This document shows positions 23,318-35,594 of a stretch of DNA of 64,000 nucleotides, piece by piece; within the stretch, counting starts at the first letter, position 1; every line of letters starts with the position of its first letter. The notes under the pieces were generated by a model. It was not told where the DNA came from and ran no database searches. It was given only the letters and a program-made list of their open reading frames with translations. The DNA comes from Boswellia sacra (Eukaryota > Streptophyta > Magnoliopsida > Sapindales > Burseraceae): positions 124,001 to 188,000 of the forward strand of contig SNVD02009077.1 of assembly GCA_013180625.2 (NCBI GenBank), written 5' to 3'. The position numbers and the translations under genes were made by a program.

Positions 23318-25043
23318 AAAATCTAAACCCATTTTCTAATTTTTTTTAGAAATATTTATATTCATATTTTTTTAATTTACAGTACCTATAGCATTTATAA
23401 TTTTACCAGTTACTATACAAATAAACTCACAAAAATTCAATATTAAATATAACATCAAAATACTCATTCATATTAACAAAAATATTATTACAGAATTTTC
23501 AAAATACAAGTACTTGTTTAGAAAGAATAATCCTAAATAACTTAAAATAACTAAATAGAAAACACTATAAAATTAAATTCTGGGGCAGCACATATTTTGG
23601 AGCCGATACACTTGAAACAACTCTTCTATAATCTTCCAATCATTTCATCTTCTACTCTCATCTTTTTGAAGCAATTTCATAGATTCTCAAGCAAACACCA
23701 ACAAATCCTGCATAAAATACAGTATAATATTACAAGTCAAACTGATGCGAGTATTGATATTATGCATACTGACAAAGTACAATATAATATCAAGTAACAT
23801 ACCATAACTAGATCCTGAACATAGCACTCCAAAGTAAATTGGGTTCTACTTCTTCTGTGTCCTTATCTTGAATTATAGAATTTCTTTCACCATTTCCAGT
23901 AACTAGCCACTAAATAGAAAACTTATCTGGTTCTATTAAAAAATGATGCAATAATCTAGAAGATTTCCCACATGATATAAAATTCTAAAAAGTCTTCTAC
24001 AAATTCTAAAGATCTGTCATGTAATGGAGTAAAAATCTAGCCACTAAATATGTCTTATATTGAGCTAGCCATGAAGTGAAGTCATAATTGGAGTTGGTAA
24101 TGAATAAATAATTCAGCCACCTAAGTTTGTCTCCATCAATTGCCAAACAAAGCAAGGTGGATGTATGCACTCATGTCTGCCACTTACAATCAATTGATTA
24201 TTTTAATCAATTTGTAAACCGATTTGCATGCACTTTCACAATTAGAAATTAATCAGAAATTATCTAAATAACTTTAAAAAAAGTTCAGCAAGTCCAAACA
24301 AAGTCCAAAACAACCACCTCACTTTATCAAGTAACTCCATACCACACGTTTCAACAAGAAAGCCAACTCTCAATTATTCACATCTTAAATCCTTCAAATA
24401 TCATCAAAGATTCGGTCTAATCTTAAAAGCAGGCCGATAAATATAAAAGGAAACTAATCACAGGAAAACAATATTATTAACCGGATTACAACATTATCTT
24501 TATCATTTCTTAAATTAAACTAAGTAATTCAAATCGACATTTTATTCTTGTAAGAAGTCATTATTTTTAGTTTTTTTTTTTAACTGAATCTCTGAACAAG
24601 TTGCTTCAAAATCAGTTCAAAAACTCCTTTAATTTTTGTAGCAACAATAAACACAAGTTATCATTCAAATCATAAGGCTATAAAAACATTAAACAATCTG
24701 TAATAAGTTATCATTCACAAGGCTGCAATCAAAAATAATTTAAGCAAATAAGTTCTGAACGAGAGAGAAAGAGAGATTAGCGTTGAAGTACTTGAAAAGG
24801 AATCTAAGTGAAAAAGTCATCTCCGATTTCTCCATGAGGCATCAAATTGATCTCCTCTTTGACCAATTCTAACACTTTACCTCTCGGCCTCCCAACAGAT
24901 GACTTCCTACTCACACAAATAATGAAGACATTATCTCCACTCACACAAAAAATAATAAGAAAATAAAAAATAATAATAATAATCACATAAAATTATATAT
25001 ATATAAATCGGAGCCTTAGATCAACTCCACTTAGTCAACTCAC

Positions 25044-25134
25044 CTCAAGTCTCTTTGGAAGCCATTACTGGCCCTGTAGCTCCAGCCTCCATACTCTGCG
25101 ACGGCGCCATACCCTCCTGCACGTTCACTGCCAT
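25044..25134 (-). other. Exon-like start segment inside the CACTA element
   Basis: ATG at 25134 opens a frame reading MAVNVQEGMAPSQSMEAGAT that ends in a stop just before a consensus GTGAGT donor. It is purine- and GC-richer than its surroundings. It may be the first exon of a transposon transcript; no family is recognised. Confidence 0.25.
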
Positions 25135-25689
25135 CACTATGAGAACCAACACCAAGAAAAAAAAAACAAAACTCATAGCTCTATGAATGCTAACCTGTGC
25201 CATTTCTCTCAAGCAAATGTAAGATCGAAATCTAAAAATTTTACAAATAGAAAACTTGCCTTAGATTTTTAAATTAAATAACAGATAGCGAAAGAGAGAA
25301 GAGTGCATATTTTGCAGTGAGTGGGCAGGAGGCTAATTAACAAAGTCGTTGAAATAGCAAGGTATGGAGATGCGATGGAGGAAAGAAAGAGAATCTAGTG
25401 AATGGAAGAAACTGATGGAGATGGGGGAGGCGGCAGACAACTGAAAAGAGGAGATCAATCTTCATTCTTTATTTAGCCCTATTTTTAGCCAAAATGACAT
25501 CGTTTTGACTCTTTCTTTACAAAAGCAAAAGGTATCAAAACGACATAGTTTTAGTAATTTTTGTATTATAAATAGCTATCCATTTTTTTAATAAAAAAGT
25601 TTAAGATAAGTATGTCATTTTCTTCTTTTGTACTAGTTATATTATTTCAAAATAAACTTTAATTTGATATTTTTACTTTCTTAATTTTA

Positions 25690-25693
<4 letters not shown>

Positions 25694-25741
<48 letters not shown>
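25694..25741. repeat. (AT)n microsatellite
   Basis: About 48 bp of uninterrupted AT dinucleotides inside the CACTA element. Confidence 0.95.
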
Positions 25742-25744
<3 letters not shown>

Positions 25745-26169
25745 ATGATATGATTTCATTGTAAAATAATTTAATTTATTTCATACAATTTCGACATTAA
25801 AAAATTTATATTTTAAAATTCATTATTTTATATAAAAAATAATATTATCTTTTTATTTAAATATTGTTAAAAATTTTTAAATTTATATTTAAACATAAAA
25901 TTATATTATTTAATTAATATTCTTATATTTTTAATTTTTAATTTTATTTAATTTCAAAATATGAAATTACTCAATTAGTGTTAATTTTTCATAACATTTA
26001 AAAAAATTTCGTTGAAATTTAAAATTCAAAGTAATTTTAATTATCTTTTAATAATTTAAGAAGATTTTTTTTAAGTTACTAATATAAAAATTACATTTTC
26101 TTGATTTTAATATTTAATTATAAAAATTAAATTCATAAGAGCAAAACTTTTTACAAAAATTCAACACTT

Positions 26170-26361
26170 TTCGCAACGTGCAGCATATGCATGTTGCTAA
26201 ATTCAATACTTTTCGCAACGTGCAGAAAATGCACGTTGCGATATAGTCTTTCAGCAACGTGCATATGTTGCATGTTGCTGAAAGTCATTTTTCGCAACGT
26301 GCATAGAGCGCACGTTGCCAAAAAAGGGCTTTCGCAACATGCAACCAATGCACGTTGCGAA
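26170..26361. repeat. Right subterminal palindromes of the CACTA element
   Basis: Five more units of the CAACGTGC...GCACGTTG family mirror the left array, with longer and more variable spacers (for example GCAGCATATGC and GCATAGAGC cores). Confidence 0.85.
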
Positions 26362-26524
26362 AGCCATATTGCTGTATCTTATTTTTCTACTAGTGTACGA
26401 AATGCGTCATACATTGTATTCTTCAGGTTAAAAAGGTTAGCCATCTCTTCAAAAATTTTCTTCTCGCAATAACTCTCAAATTTGATGGCTATTTAACAAA
26501 GTTGAATAATCAAGTGCGACATGT

Positions 26525-26653
26525 GAATACGCGCAAAACTACGCTAAAAAATTGCTGATTGTAATCATGTACATTCTCAAGGGCCGTATCATGAGAAAAT
26601 TGCATGAGCAGCGCAGCTGACTTTTCAGCCACAGATTCTATAAACTTGCGGCT
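26525..26653 (+). pseudogene. PR-1 fragment
   Basis: A middle piece of a PR-1 gene. EYAQNYAKK, then DCNHVHSQGPYHEKIA and, after a frame change, LTFQPQIL correspond to residues of about 60-105 of the intact proteins. Both ends are missing. It breaks off at CTATAAACTTGCGGCTA, the same point at which the pseudogene at 28731 breaks off, so both derive from one already truncated ancestor. Confidence 0.8.
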
Positions 26654-27350
26654 ATTTAATATTATTTATCTTCCTTTTTTGTCTTGAACAACAGAGGAGG
26701 ATTCAGAAGCAAAGTATACTCGATGTCTTTCATTACTTGACTAATATTAATGAGGTCTGAGCTTAATGCTTATCGGAATACTAGATAAATATCTAATATG
26801 AAGAGTTCAACATAGTTTTTAAATTGCAGGGACGTATTGGTTTAATCTTAATGCCTTGGAGTGCGGTTAGACTTTAATTTGTTTAGTTGGTCAAACGTAT
26901 AAGCTTTTAAATTTTCCTTTTTTTTTTTTTTTAAGAATTCGTGTGGCATGTTAAAGCAGATCCCAATATTTCTTGTAATTGGCTAGACAAACTTGCACTC
27001 TATGTGTACAAGTTTTCAATGCATCAGTAGAAGAGTTTATTAATTCCATCGGACTATTTCCGGAAAAAATTAATTAAGAATATTATTATGAAACCAAAAA
27101 AGAAATTAAAGAAAAAGATAGCAGTTTTAATTAATAATTAAGAGTACTTGATCTCCACTTTTCATGATTACTAAATAGTTTTATGTAATTTCACAAAACT
27201 AAGTGATAAATTGATCTCTTTTTTTTTTTAATGAATATACATACAAACTTTGTATTCATTTAAAAATTAAAAAAATTAAAAGAAACATATAGGCTAATGC
27301 ATGGTAAAATAGAATGTGGATATAAAATATTTAGAAATGACATTGCTTTT
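26640..27350 (+). repeat. Segmental duplication behind PR-1 fragments (copy 1)
   Basis: About 700 bp, similar along its length to 28955-29735. Shared words include ATCTAATATGAAGAGTTCAA, CTAGACAAACTTGC and AGAGTACTTGATCTCCACTT. Each copy follows a truncated PR-1 sequence. Confidence 0.8.
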
Positions 27351-27393
27351 TGTTGCATCTAATTAATGAAAGAATTTAGTATGAATAATATTT

Positions 27394-27968
27394 GGGTAAA
27401 TGTCACTGACCACCCCTAACCTTTAGTTTAATATCACGCAGATTCATTGTTTGAAAATTTTATTACTACCTACCTCTATCTTTCTAGAAATTATTATGGA
27501 CTACCTCTCTGTTAGTTTGACCGTTAAATATTTATAAATAATTTGAAATTGAAGGGTTATAATGGCCATTTTATTACACTTTTTAATTATAGTATGAAAT
27601 ATAATTTTAAAACAAAAATTTTTCAGGATAATGTCACGGACCACCCTTAACCTTAGGCTTAATATTACGCAAATTCACTGTTTTCCAAATTTTATAATTA
27701 CCTACCTCTATCTTTTTAGAAATTATTCTGGATCACCCCTCCTTTAAGGGTATTTTGATAATTGATATTAAAATGGATGAAAAACTCAAGGTATTTTAGT
27801 AATTATAGACAAAATGGATGTAAAAATGACTTCAACTAACGGTCAAACTAACTGAAAGTGGTCCATGATGATCTCTAAAAAGATAGGGGTAGACAGTAAT
27901 AAAATTTGTAAACAATGAATCTGTGTGATATTAAGCCAAATATTAGGGGTGGTCCGTGACATTATCCC
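27394..27968. mobile_element. Mutator-type MITE with 10-bp target duplication
   Basis: This 575-bp element is flanked by the perfect duplication AATAATATTT (27384-27393 and 27969-27978). Terminal inverted repeats of about 90-140 bp begin GGGTAAATGTCACTGACCACC on the left, matched by GGGATAATGTCACGGACCACC on the inverted right. A third, direct copy of the arm starts near 27627, suggesting a nested or rearranged element. No protein is encoded. Confidence 0.85.
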
Positions 27969-28229
27969 AATAATATTTAGATTGGCCGGGCTAATTGTAC
28001 CCATCTGTGTTATTAACATATGCACTTACTTGATAAATAACCTCCTTAAATTAAAAGTATTGATATTTGCTTTATAAACCCAACATAATACCCAATATAA
28101 CCCTATTAAAAATAAATTCAATAAGCATTTGTTTTCCTATGATCTCATATTGTCAGGTGTCCATTTTTATATATGGTTATTGGAACACTCGATTTGACAA
28201 GTTAAATTAACTCGATTGCTTGTTAATAA

Positions 28230-28730
28230 AAGGCTAATCGCAATAATTAGTAATACTTTTTAAAGTAGGAAAATCACAATTATATAATTTTAAAATATCC
28301 TAGGAAGTAATTTTCACGTCTATTTGCATGCTTGAAAAAACCGATTATAGCAACCGAAGATGAAGCTTGTTGCAACATAAATTTGTAAGAAAATAGAAAG
28401 AAGATAGTTGCACAGTTTCCGTCAAGTTCAGGCATGATCTAGCGCTTGCATATTTTTATAGAAATACAACCTGAAGTAGATCTTATCGAAACATAAACCA
28501 GTAACTTATTGCATCTTAACGAGGTTTTAAGCTGCAGATTTCCTGAAGCCAACAATACGTTGGTAACAGGTTTTGCTTTGCTATTTTATTTATCTAATTT
28601 CTAACAAAAATCTATCCAATCAGCCTCCACCCGATGTCCCTATAAAAACACTCTAAATATTTATCTCCTCATCATCAATCACCTAACATTATTTATCTTA
28701 GGCGTCTAAATTCTTCAAATTAATCAAAAC
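28230..28730 (+). repeat. Duplicated PR-1 upstream block (copy 2)
   Basis: Partner of 22120-22490. It keeps CCAATCAG and TATAAAAACAC before a now broken PR-1 reading frame. Confidence 0.75.
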
Positions 28731-28970
28731 ATGGAATTCTTCAAGATTTCATCATTAGCTCTTCCTTGCCTCTTTTTTTGGGTTAGCCCTGCTCCTAAAC
28801 TCTCGTGCACAATACTCCCCACAAGAACACCTAGATGCTCACAACGCAGCTCGGGCAGGAGTAGGTCTTCAGCCTGTGGCTTGGGATGACAGTGTAGCTG
28901 ACTACGGGACGAACGTTCCATGGAGCAGCGCGACTGACTTTTCAGCCACAGATTCTATAAACATACGGCT
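28731..28970 (+). pseudogene. PR-1 pseudogene, truncated
   Basis: It starts with an ATG and signal peptide like copy B (MEFFKISSLALPCLF). An extra T in the run at about 28771-28777 shifts the frame. In the shifted frame [21 protein letters not shown] is readable, and then DSVADY is joined directly to a segment equivalent to PWSSATDFSATDSI, so roughly 25 codons between them are deleted. The 3' third, including the CAP signature and the CAPE ending, is missing; the break point equals that of the fragment at 26525. Confidence 0.88.
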
Positions 28971-29735
28971 ACTTAACATTATTTATCTTTTTTTTTTTTT
29001 TGAAAATGAGATCTAATCCCTAGAAAAAAAAGAAAAAAATCTAATAAAAATCTGTTACAATTTTTTGTTGATTAATTTAAAACGTAAACTTCTGACCACA
29101 AAGAAAGATGCAAAATCGAAGTAAATTTCGCTGTAGCAAAAAAGAAAAATTGTTAGTTATCGAACTTTTATGGTTGAGAGGTCTAAGCTTAATGCTTTTC
29201 TGAAGATTAGGTAATTATCTAATATGAAGAGTTCAACATGGTTTTTTTTGGAGGTAAGTACTTGGGTTAGGCTGAATGTCTTGGAGAAGGATTAGACTTT
29301 TAATTTGTTTATTATGTGAGCTTTTAAATTTTCCTGGAATTTTTGTTTGAGACTTTGAGTGGCATGTTATACAGACCAATTATTCTTATAATTGACTAGA
29401 CAAACTTGCTTTATATAAATCCAAGGTATATAAGTTTTCAATTCCGTAGCGTGATGAAGAAGAGTAGTTTATTAATTTCATCAACCTTTTCGGAGGAGTA
29501 AATTAATTAAGAATATCGTTATAAAACCTAAAAGAAATTAAATAAAAAAGAAGTAGTCTTTAATTAGTAATTAAGAGTACTTGATCTCCACTTTTTGTAT
29601 TAAATAGTTGTATATTTCACCAAAACTAAGGGATAAATTAGTCTCTTTTTTGTGATTATACATGCAAACTTTACAAGCATTTTTAAAATAATAGAACATT
29701 AAAAGAAACATATATAATAATGCATGGTTATATAG
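28955..29735 (+). repeat. Segmental duplication behind PR-1 fragments (copy 2)
   Basis: Partner of 26640-27350, with several indels and a T-rich insertion near 28988. Confidence 0.8.
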
Positions 29736-30965
29736 AATCTGAAGATTAAAATATTTAGAGATGAGTTAAGCTAGAGGCAGTTAAATTTTTACTTAAAATC
29801 TTAACATCCATTATCTACCATTCATCTAAATTTGATCTAATGGTTAAGAGAGATCCACAAAATAAAATAGTATATACCAATTCCATTCAATTATTTTCTG
29901 AATTTCCAAATTAAGATCAACAGCGCTTCTTCATTTTCACAATAAAACTGAGATTTAAAAAAAGAAAAAGAAAAAGAAAAAACCCTCTTTCATCGCCACA
30001 AGTAAAACCGTACAACTCAAGGTTTTTCGAAAACGTTCCAATATCTAATTCCTAGAATTGACTCACTACATGATATATATTTTCTTATTGATATTTCTTA
30101 TTTACTCAAAAACCGTTTTGTAAAATTTTAGATATTGATGATGAGAAAAATACTATTATTGGATTAAATATTACTCTAAATAATAGCTCAAAACTTTATT
30201 TCTTTTCTTTCTGAACGATATAACACAAATATATACAAGTGACCTATTCAAGAATATTTCTATGTTTCTATTTTTTCCTTCCATTTTCTTGTTGTTATGT
30301 CCATCTTTGTTTACATCTGATATATGTATCGTTTCATGCGTAATCAGAAGGATCATGATAAGACTCATTAACATCAGGTTTCACTATGAAGTCAACACAT
30401 CATCTCTGGGATGTAACACGAAAGATAAATATGATTTCTCTGCTTCTGCAACCAGTGGCATAACTAGAAATTTTTTAGAGAGTGCTAAAAAAGCTCTGAA
30501 AAATCTTTGATAAAATTTGACGATATGAGTAGATTTTATTAATTGAAAAAAAAAATACATCTAATCAAAGTAACATCATGTGTATTACTTTTTAAAATAT
30601 GAATTAATTAAGTATTAGAAAAAAATGAAATTATGATATAATAAAATAAAATATAAAATTATATAATATAAAAATGAGATTAAAGATTATCAAAAAAAAT
30701 TTCATATGCTTACAGATAAAAAAATTCATTATTTATATTTAAAAAAACATATGATATATGATAAAATGAGAGAAAACCTAAAGTTTGGAGGTATAAAAAG
30801 TATTAGGAGCTTTGGGAGGTAAAATATTACCGAAGTTTTCTTATATTTTTTCATGAATTAAACACACAAAAAAAATAACTATTAGATTATAATTTAATCG
30901 TAAGTAGATTAGAGTTTATCATAATTTATAAAACATAAAGGCGATTGATTAATTTATCTATATTA
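29736..30965. other. AT-rich intergenic DNA
   Basis: No gene was found. A possible old transposon end (CAGTGGCATAACTAGAAATT) starts at about 30453. Confidence 0.4.
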
Positions 30966-30970
30966 TATTT

Positions 30971-32461
30971 TGATGAACATTTAAATATGTATGCTTAATA
31001 AGAGTTTAATTTATCATATCACATTAATAGTGTTATTAAATTCATCAACGTTAGCATATTTACAGTCTTTACATCTTTTAAATTAACTTTATCTTAATTT
31101 TGGTTTTTGTTACAGGTTCGGTAAAATAGGCATAACTTTCTATTTATAGACCAGAATGATGCAAATCTTAATTTGTTGGAAAGTTGATTAAATTATCTAC
31201 AAGATCATATTATGAAATTCGGGCTCTTAATGGACCGAAAATGGGCTTGAAGTGAACCCATCTGTAATTTCAGCTCAGCTTGATCATGCCTCCGTATTTT
31301 AACCATATCTCTTGATATACATATCTAAATCGTATGAATCAAGATGTTCTAGAAAGCTGAGAGAAATATCTACAACTTTTATGAAGACATATGATCAAAA
31401 TTCTAAATAATTTGGTGTCAAAATCGATGGTCAAAGTCGGTGCATATGATGATTCAAATTGTCAACGAGATATTTTATAATTGTCTCTTTGCAATTTGAC
31501 AAGTTTGCCCCTGAATGTATCTATAAATAGAGGTGTATTGTGACCCATTAGGGCATCTTGGCTTTGGTTGGGATCCCTTATTATTGTGTTTTCTCTCTTG
31601 TGTTTTGTTCTCTTAATGTTATTAACTAATCATTTTCATTTTGCAATTTATTTTCTTTCTTTCACAATGTCTTGCTAAATTTTCTTTTGCTAAGATGAAA
31701 GGGTGAAACCCTTGATATGAGAATAACAATTTATATTTATTTCCCAAATTAATCTTGACACCACTCGTACAGTGGAGGGCTTGATCCATTGTAGACAATC
31801 TTTGGCAAATCAAATGCTTGGATCCTTTCTAAATGTCGTATGGTTCTTCCTTACCAACATAAGTCTAGTTAGGAACCTTGATTTGCTGTAGACATATATT
31901 GATTGGCACATTGGATGCTTGAACCCATTTATAAGAAGTGGTATAAATATTGATAATTAAACAAATATAATTCATATAACTAAAATGGGCTTAAATGACA
32001 TACCTTCCTATTAAAAACTCCTTCATGTGTGGACTGGATTCCAATTGAGTTATAATTGGGTTAATTATCCTTATTTGATATATCAAGGGCGGATCCCCTA
32101 ATAACCTTAGCTTTTATTATTATTGTGTTAATTTCTCTTACTTGTGTAATTTAAATATTCTTGTTTATTGTTTGTGAACTTGTTCTTTTATTTGCTGTGG
32201 TAGGTTTTACCTCATATTCCCATGGATAGTTTTACCATCTTTTATTTTACATTACATTTGAATGGTCGATAGTACCGCCTACCATTCTTACTTTTATTTG
32301 TTAATATCATCTTATTATTCATTTAAATTATTAATATCATATTTCTCATTTTATAGTTTGTAGCGCTAAATCTCCTTTCTCTTAGATCGACCCCAGTCTT
32401 GCCGGGTTTATTACTTCAACATTCATATATTTGGGAGATAATCCTATTTTTGGATGTGTCA
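30971..32461 (+). repeat. 5' LTR of the Athila-like element
   Basis: 1,491 bp. A promoter-like CTATAAATAGAGGTG lies near 31521. It ends at the TCA just before the primer site. Confidence 0.9.
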
Positions 32462-32467
32462 AGTTTT

Positions 32468-32485
32468 TGGCACCGCTGCCGGGGA
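32468..32485 (+). other. Primer binding site (tRNA-Asp type)
   Basis: TGGCACCGCTGCCGGGGA lies 6 bp after the 5' LTR. It differs at two positions from the TGGCGCCGTTGCCGGGGA primer site typical of Athila elements. Confidence 0.85.
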
Positions 32486-32653
32486 AGGTAAAATTTGGCT
32501 TACAAAATTGTAAATATTTTCTTTTCTCATTTCTATTTTTATTTTTCTTGCATGTGTTCAACCTTTCTTTCTCTTTGCATTAATTGATAGAATTGTTAGG
32601 AGCCACTCATCTTTTTTGAAAAAAACCATGCTCATACCCAACCAAGAACATTA

Positions 32654-34347
32654 ATGGACTACATAAATCTTATAAGAACTTGTGCACAGTCATGCATAGG
32701 CTTCCCTCATGATGCAATATATTTAAAAAATGAACCAGATTTTATTCAATTCTTACCCTACTCTCATGGCCTAGATGTTGAAAACCCATATTTGCACTTG
32801 AGAGAGTTTGAAGAGTTTTGCAATACCTATAGTGACCTAAACTATTACATAAACATTTTTAGATTAAAGCTTTTTCCTTTTTCTTTAAAAGATAAAGCTA
32901 AAACATGGCTACAAAATCTTAGGTCAAGATCCATTAGCTCATAGGATGAAATGCAACAACAATTTCTGAAAAAATTCTTTCCTCCCTATGGCATAAATTC
33001 TCTCAGAAGGCAAATCACTACTTTCACCAGAAATAAGGGGAGACCTTTTATCAATGTTGGGATAGGTATAAAGCATTGCTTAATACTTGTCCATACCATG
33101 GTTTGGAAACATGGAGACTAGTTTTAATTTTCTATGAAGGTCTAACACATCAAGATAGGCAAATGGTAGAATTAATGTGTAATGGACAATTTGAAAATAA
33201 GGAACCTGATGAAGCAATGGATTACCTAGACTTACTAGCGAAAAATGCCCAAAATTGGAACAATGTTGGCACTTATGAGGTACCAAGAACATATACTAGA
33301 GGCATTTATAACTTTAGGGAGAATAATGATCTTTATGCTAAAATTATATCCCTAGCTAGAAAAGTCAAGGATTTAGAAATGTGGTCTATGCAAGAAATTA
33401 TTTGTCACATTTACAATACTAATTATCATTCGGCGGATGAGTACCCAATTCTGCCTACCTTGAAAAGTCTCCATGAACAAATCAACGTTTTAAATACTTT
33501 CCAAAGGTCAAATCCTAATCCTTACTCACAAAATTGTAATTTTGGATGGAAAAATTACTTGAATTTTGATTGGAGGAATAATAACAATGCACAATCTTCC
33601 CAATGTCCCTTTCAATCATATCAAAATTTTCAAAAATCTCATTATCACACACCTTATAAGGATCTTGAAGAAACATTAGATTCATTAATTGCAAAGCAAG
33701 AGGCTTTCAATAGTCAAACTACTCAGACTGTGGCAAACTTGAATAATGCTCTTGAAAAACATGCATTTGCACTTAGTACTTACGAGAAAGGTGAGTTTCC
33801 ATCTCAACTAGAGCCAAACCCCATCAATCCACATGTGAGTAATTCAAGTGGCCAACATCTACACAAAGATTCGATCAGTACTCTTCACGATGGTAAGGTT
33901 GATAAAGAACATGTTCTTAACCCTTATGAGAAAGATGATGAATCAATCCCAAAGGGTAAGGAAGAGGTTAATAAACCTACATCTAACAAGGAAAAGACAG
34001 AATCCTCACTTATGCCCTCATTTCATCATGCAAAGGAACTTGATCAAAATTTTGACATTAATGAATTTTTCAAGCATGATGAAAATAAGGAAGCTAATAG
34101 GATTAAAACTAATGTGGAAGACTATATTCAAAATAAGAATTTTTCAAGTCCTTCAAAAATCAATTTAACTAGTTCATTTGACCCAAGTATGCTACTAGAG
34201 CCCATTGCTTCTAAAGAATTTTCATTATTCGTTTTTGTACAGGTGAAGGAGATTAAGAGTTGGGAGCCATGTTTTGAGAAAAGGCAGGAAGAAATATCCA
34301 CACTAAAGACTGCAACTTCAAGGACAAACAAACTCAGACAGTGGTAA
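32654..34347 (+). pseudogene. Athila-type gag, broken
   Basis: The first open part (32654-32944) carries a retrotransposon gag domain: FIQFLPYSHGLDVENPYLHL, EFEEFCNTY and LFPFSLKDKAKTWLQNL. A TAG at about 32942 interrupts it just before DEMQQQFLKKFFPPYGI. A frame change at about 33055-33075 leads into a 423-codon frame with LNTCPYHGLETWRLVLIFYE and DRQMVELMCNGQFENKEPDE, the rest of the gag domain. It continues into ALEKHAFALSTYEKGEFPSQ, like the KGELPSQ region at the end of Athila gag. The last 160 residues are acidic and Asn/Lys-rich, match nothing I know, and contain no protease motif. Confidence 0.82.
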
Positions 34348-35594
34348 TCTCTTCCATTCTCACAAATAAAGGAAAAAGAGAGTTATCACCTTAATGACAT
34401 ATTTTTTACCTTGGTAAATTGCTTTTAAAGAGATTCCTCTTTTGGCCTTTTTTTATCACGATCGATCAAAATTTATCCATTTTTGCCATATTTTCATTTT
34501 TATTTTTATTCTTGATTTTTGCTATAATTTCTAGTTTTTTTATTTTATTTTATGTGCTTTTATTTTAGTTGTGTGTTTGTATTTTATTTCTCAGTCAAGT
34601 GGTGGATACGATACTCCGTGACTTTTTAAGTCGGTTTTTTAGTTCCCTAAAAACTGTTGCTCATCTTGCATTCATTTCTTTTCTTCTCTCTCATTTTTTT
34701 AACAAGGATACCATTCTCTCGAATCTGCACACACATTTTCCCTATCGTCCTCAAAATGATTTGCTTAAAATTTATAAAGCTCGCACAGAAAGACTAAAGA
34801 TGTTGATGTGCAGGGGTATTCCTGTTGATTTAAGATGGTTAATTGAAACCAATGTTTGATTTTCTTATGAATTTTCAGAAAATCTAGTTTCTCACATGCC
34901 ACGTTTAGAAAAAGCTCTTATACCAAAAAGCAAAAAGTGAAAAGGTTACAAGTTTGTCGCAAATATACGAGATAAACTTGTAACCAGCGTCGCCGCTCCT
35001 TGGGATATTTGTCTAACAATCGAGAGGATAAGCTATAATTCATCAAGAATGGATTGAGTATGGAGTCTTTAGAAAATATCCAATTAACTCTTGAAATGCA
35101 TTCTAGTGGAATTGTGCAGTGTGAAATTTTGAAATTATGGACATAATTTCAAGAAGAGCAGGAATGTTATAGTCTCATGAATCTGACTCAAAATGACCTT
35201 GCTTGCCAGTTTGTAAGAAAACTAGATGGAAGCATATCCTCAACTTATAAAAAGTGTTTAAGCCATTTCTGGACGTAAAACTAGAGGAAGATGTGAGCCA
35301 CAGTCACAACTACTTGTACATATGCATGTGCGCTATCATTTTTGAATTTTGATACCTTATAGTGTCATTTTTAAATTTATATCTTTCGGTTGACTTTCGC
35401 ATTTATGTTGTCTTATTTCTATCATTTTTTTAATTTATATGCTTTATTGTCAAACTTTTTCAACAAATAGCCTAGCTACCTATATAGATGTTATCATTAG
35501 AATACCTTTTTGCACTCCATAAATATGATATCTCTTTTTCTTCACTTCACACATATAGTTAAAGAGTTACATAGACATAGAGGGAACCTTAAAA
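34348..35594 (+). other. Internal Athila region of unknown content
   Basis: Lies where protease and RT would be in an autonomous element, but no pol motif can be read. A 96-codon frame at 34569-34859 opens from a non-ATG codon region and has no recognisable domain. Confidence 0.5.

Larger units (their letters stand above)
23093..26395. mobile_element. Non-autonomous CACTA (En/Spm-type) transposon
   Basis: A 3,303-bp element whose ends are CACTAGTAGAAAAAT and the matching inverse TTTTTCTACTAGTG, flanked by the 3-bp target duplication TAC (23090-23092 and 26396-26398). Both subterminal regions carry arrays of a palindromic repeat. No transposase (TNP2-like) frame is present. On the minus strand there is an exon-like piece (25134-25044) starting with ATG and ending in a GAG/GTGAGT donor, and a downstream open piece (about 24920-24800) reading VGRPRGKVLELVKEEINL. 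These may be a short chimeric transcript of unknown function. The insertion lies behind PR-1 copy B and in front of a truncated PR-1 fragment. Confidence 0.93.
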
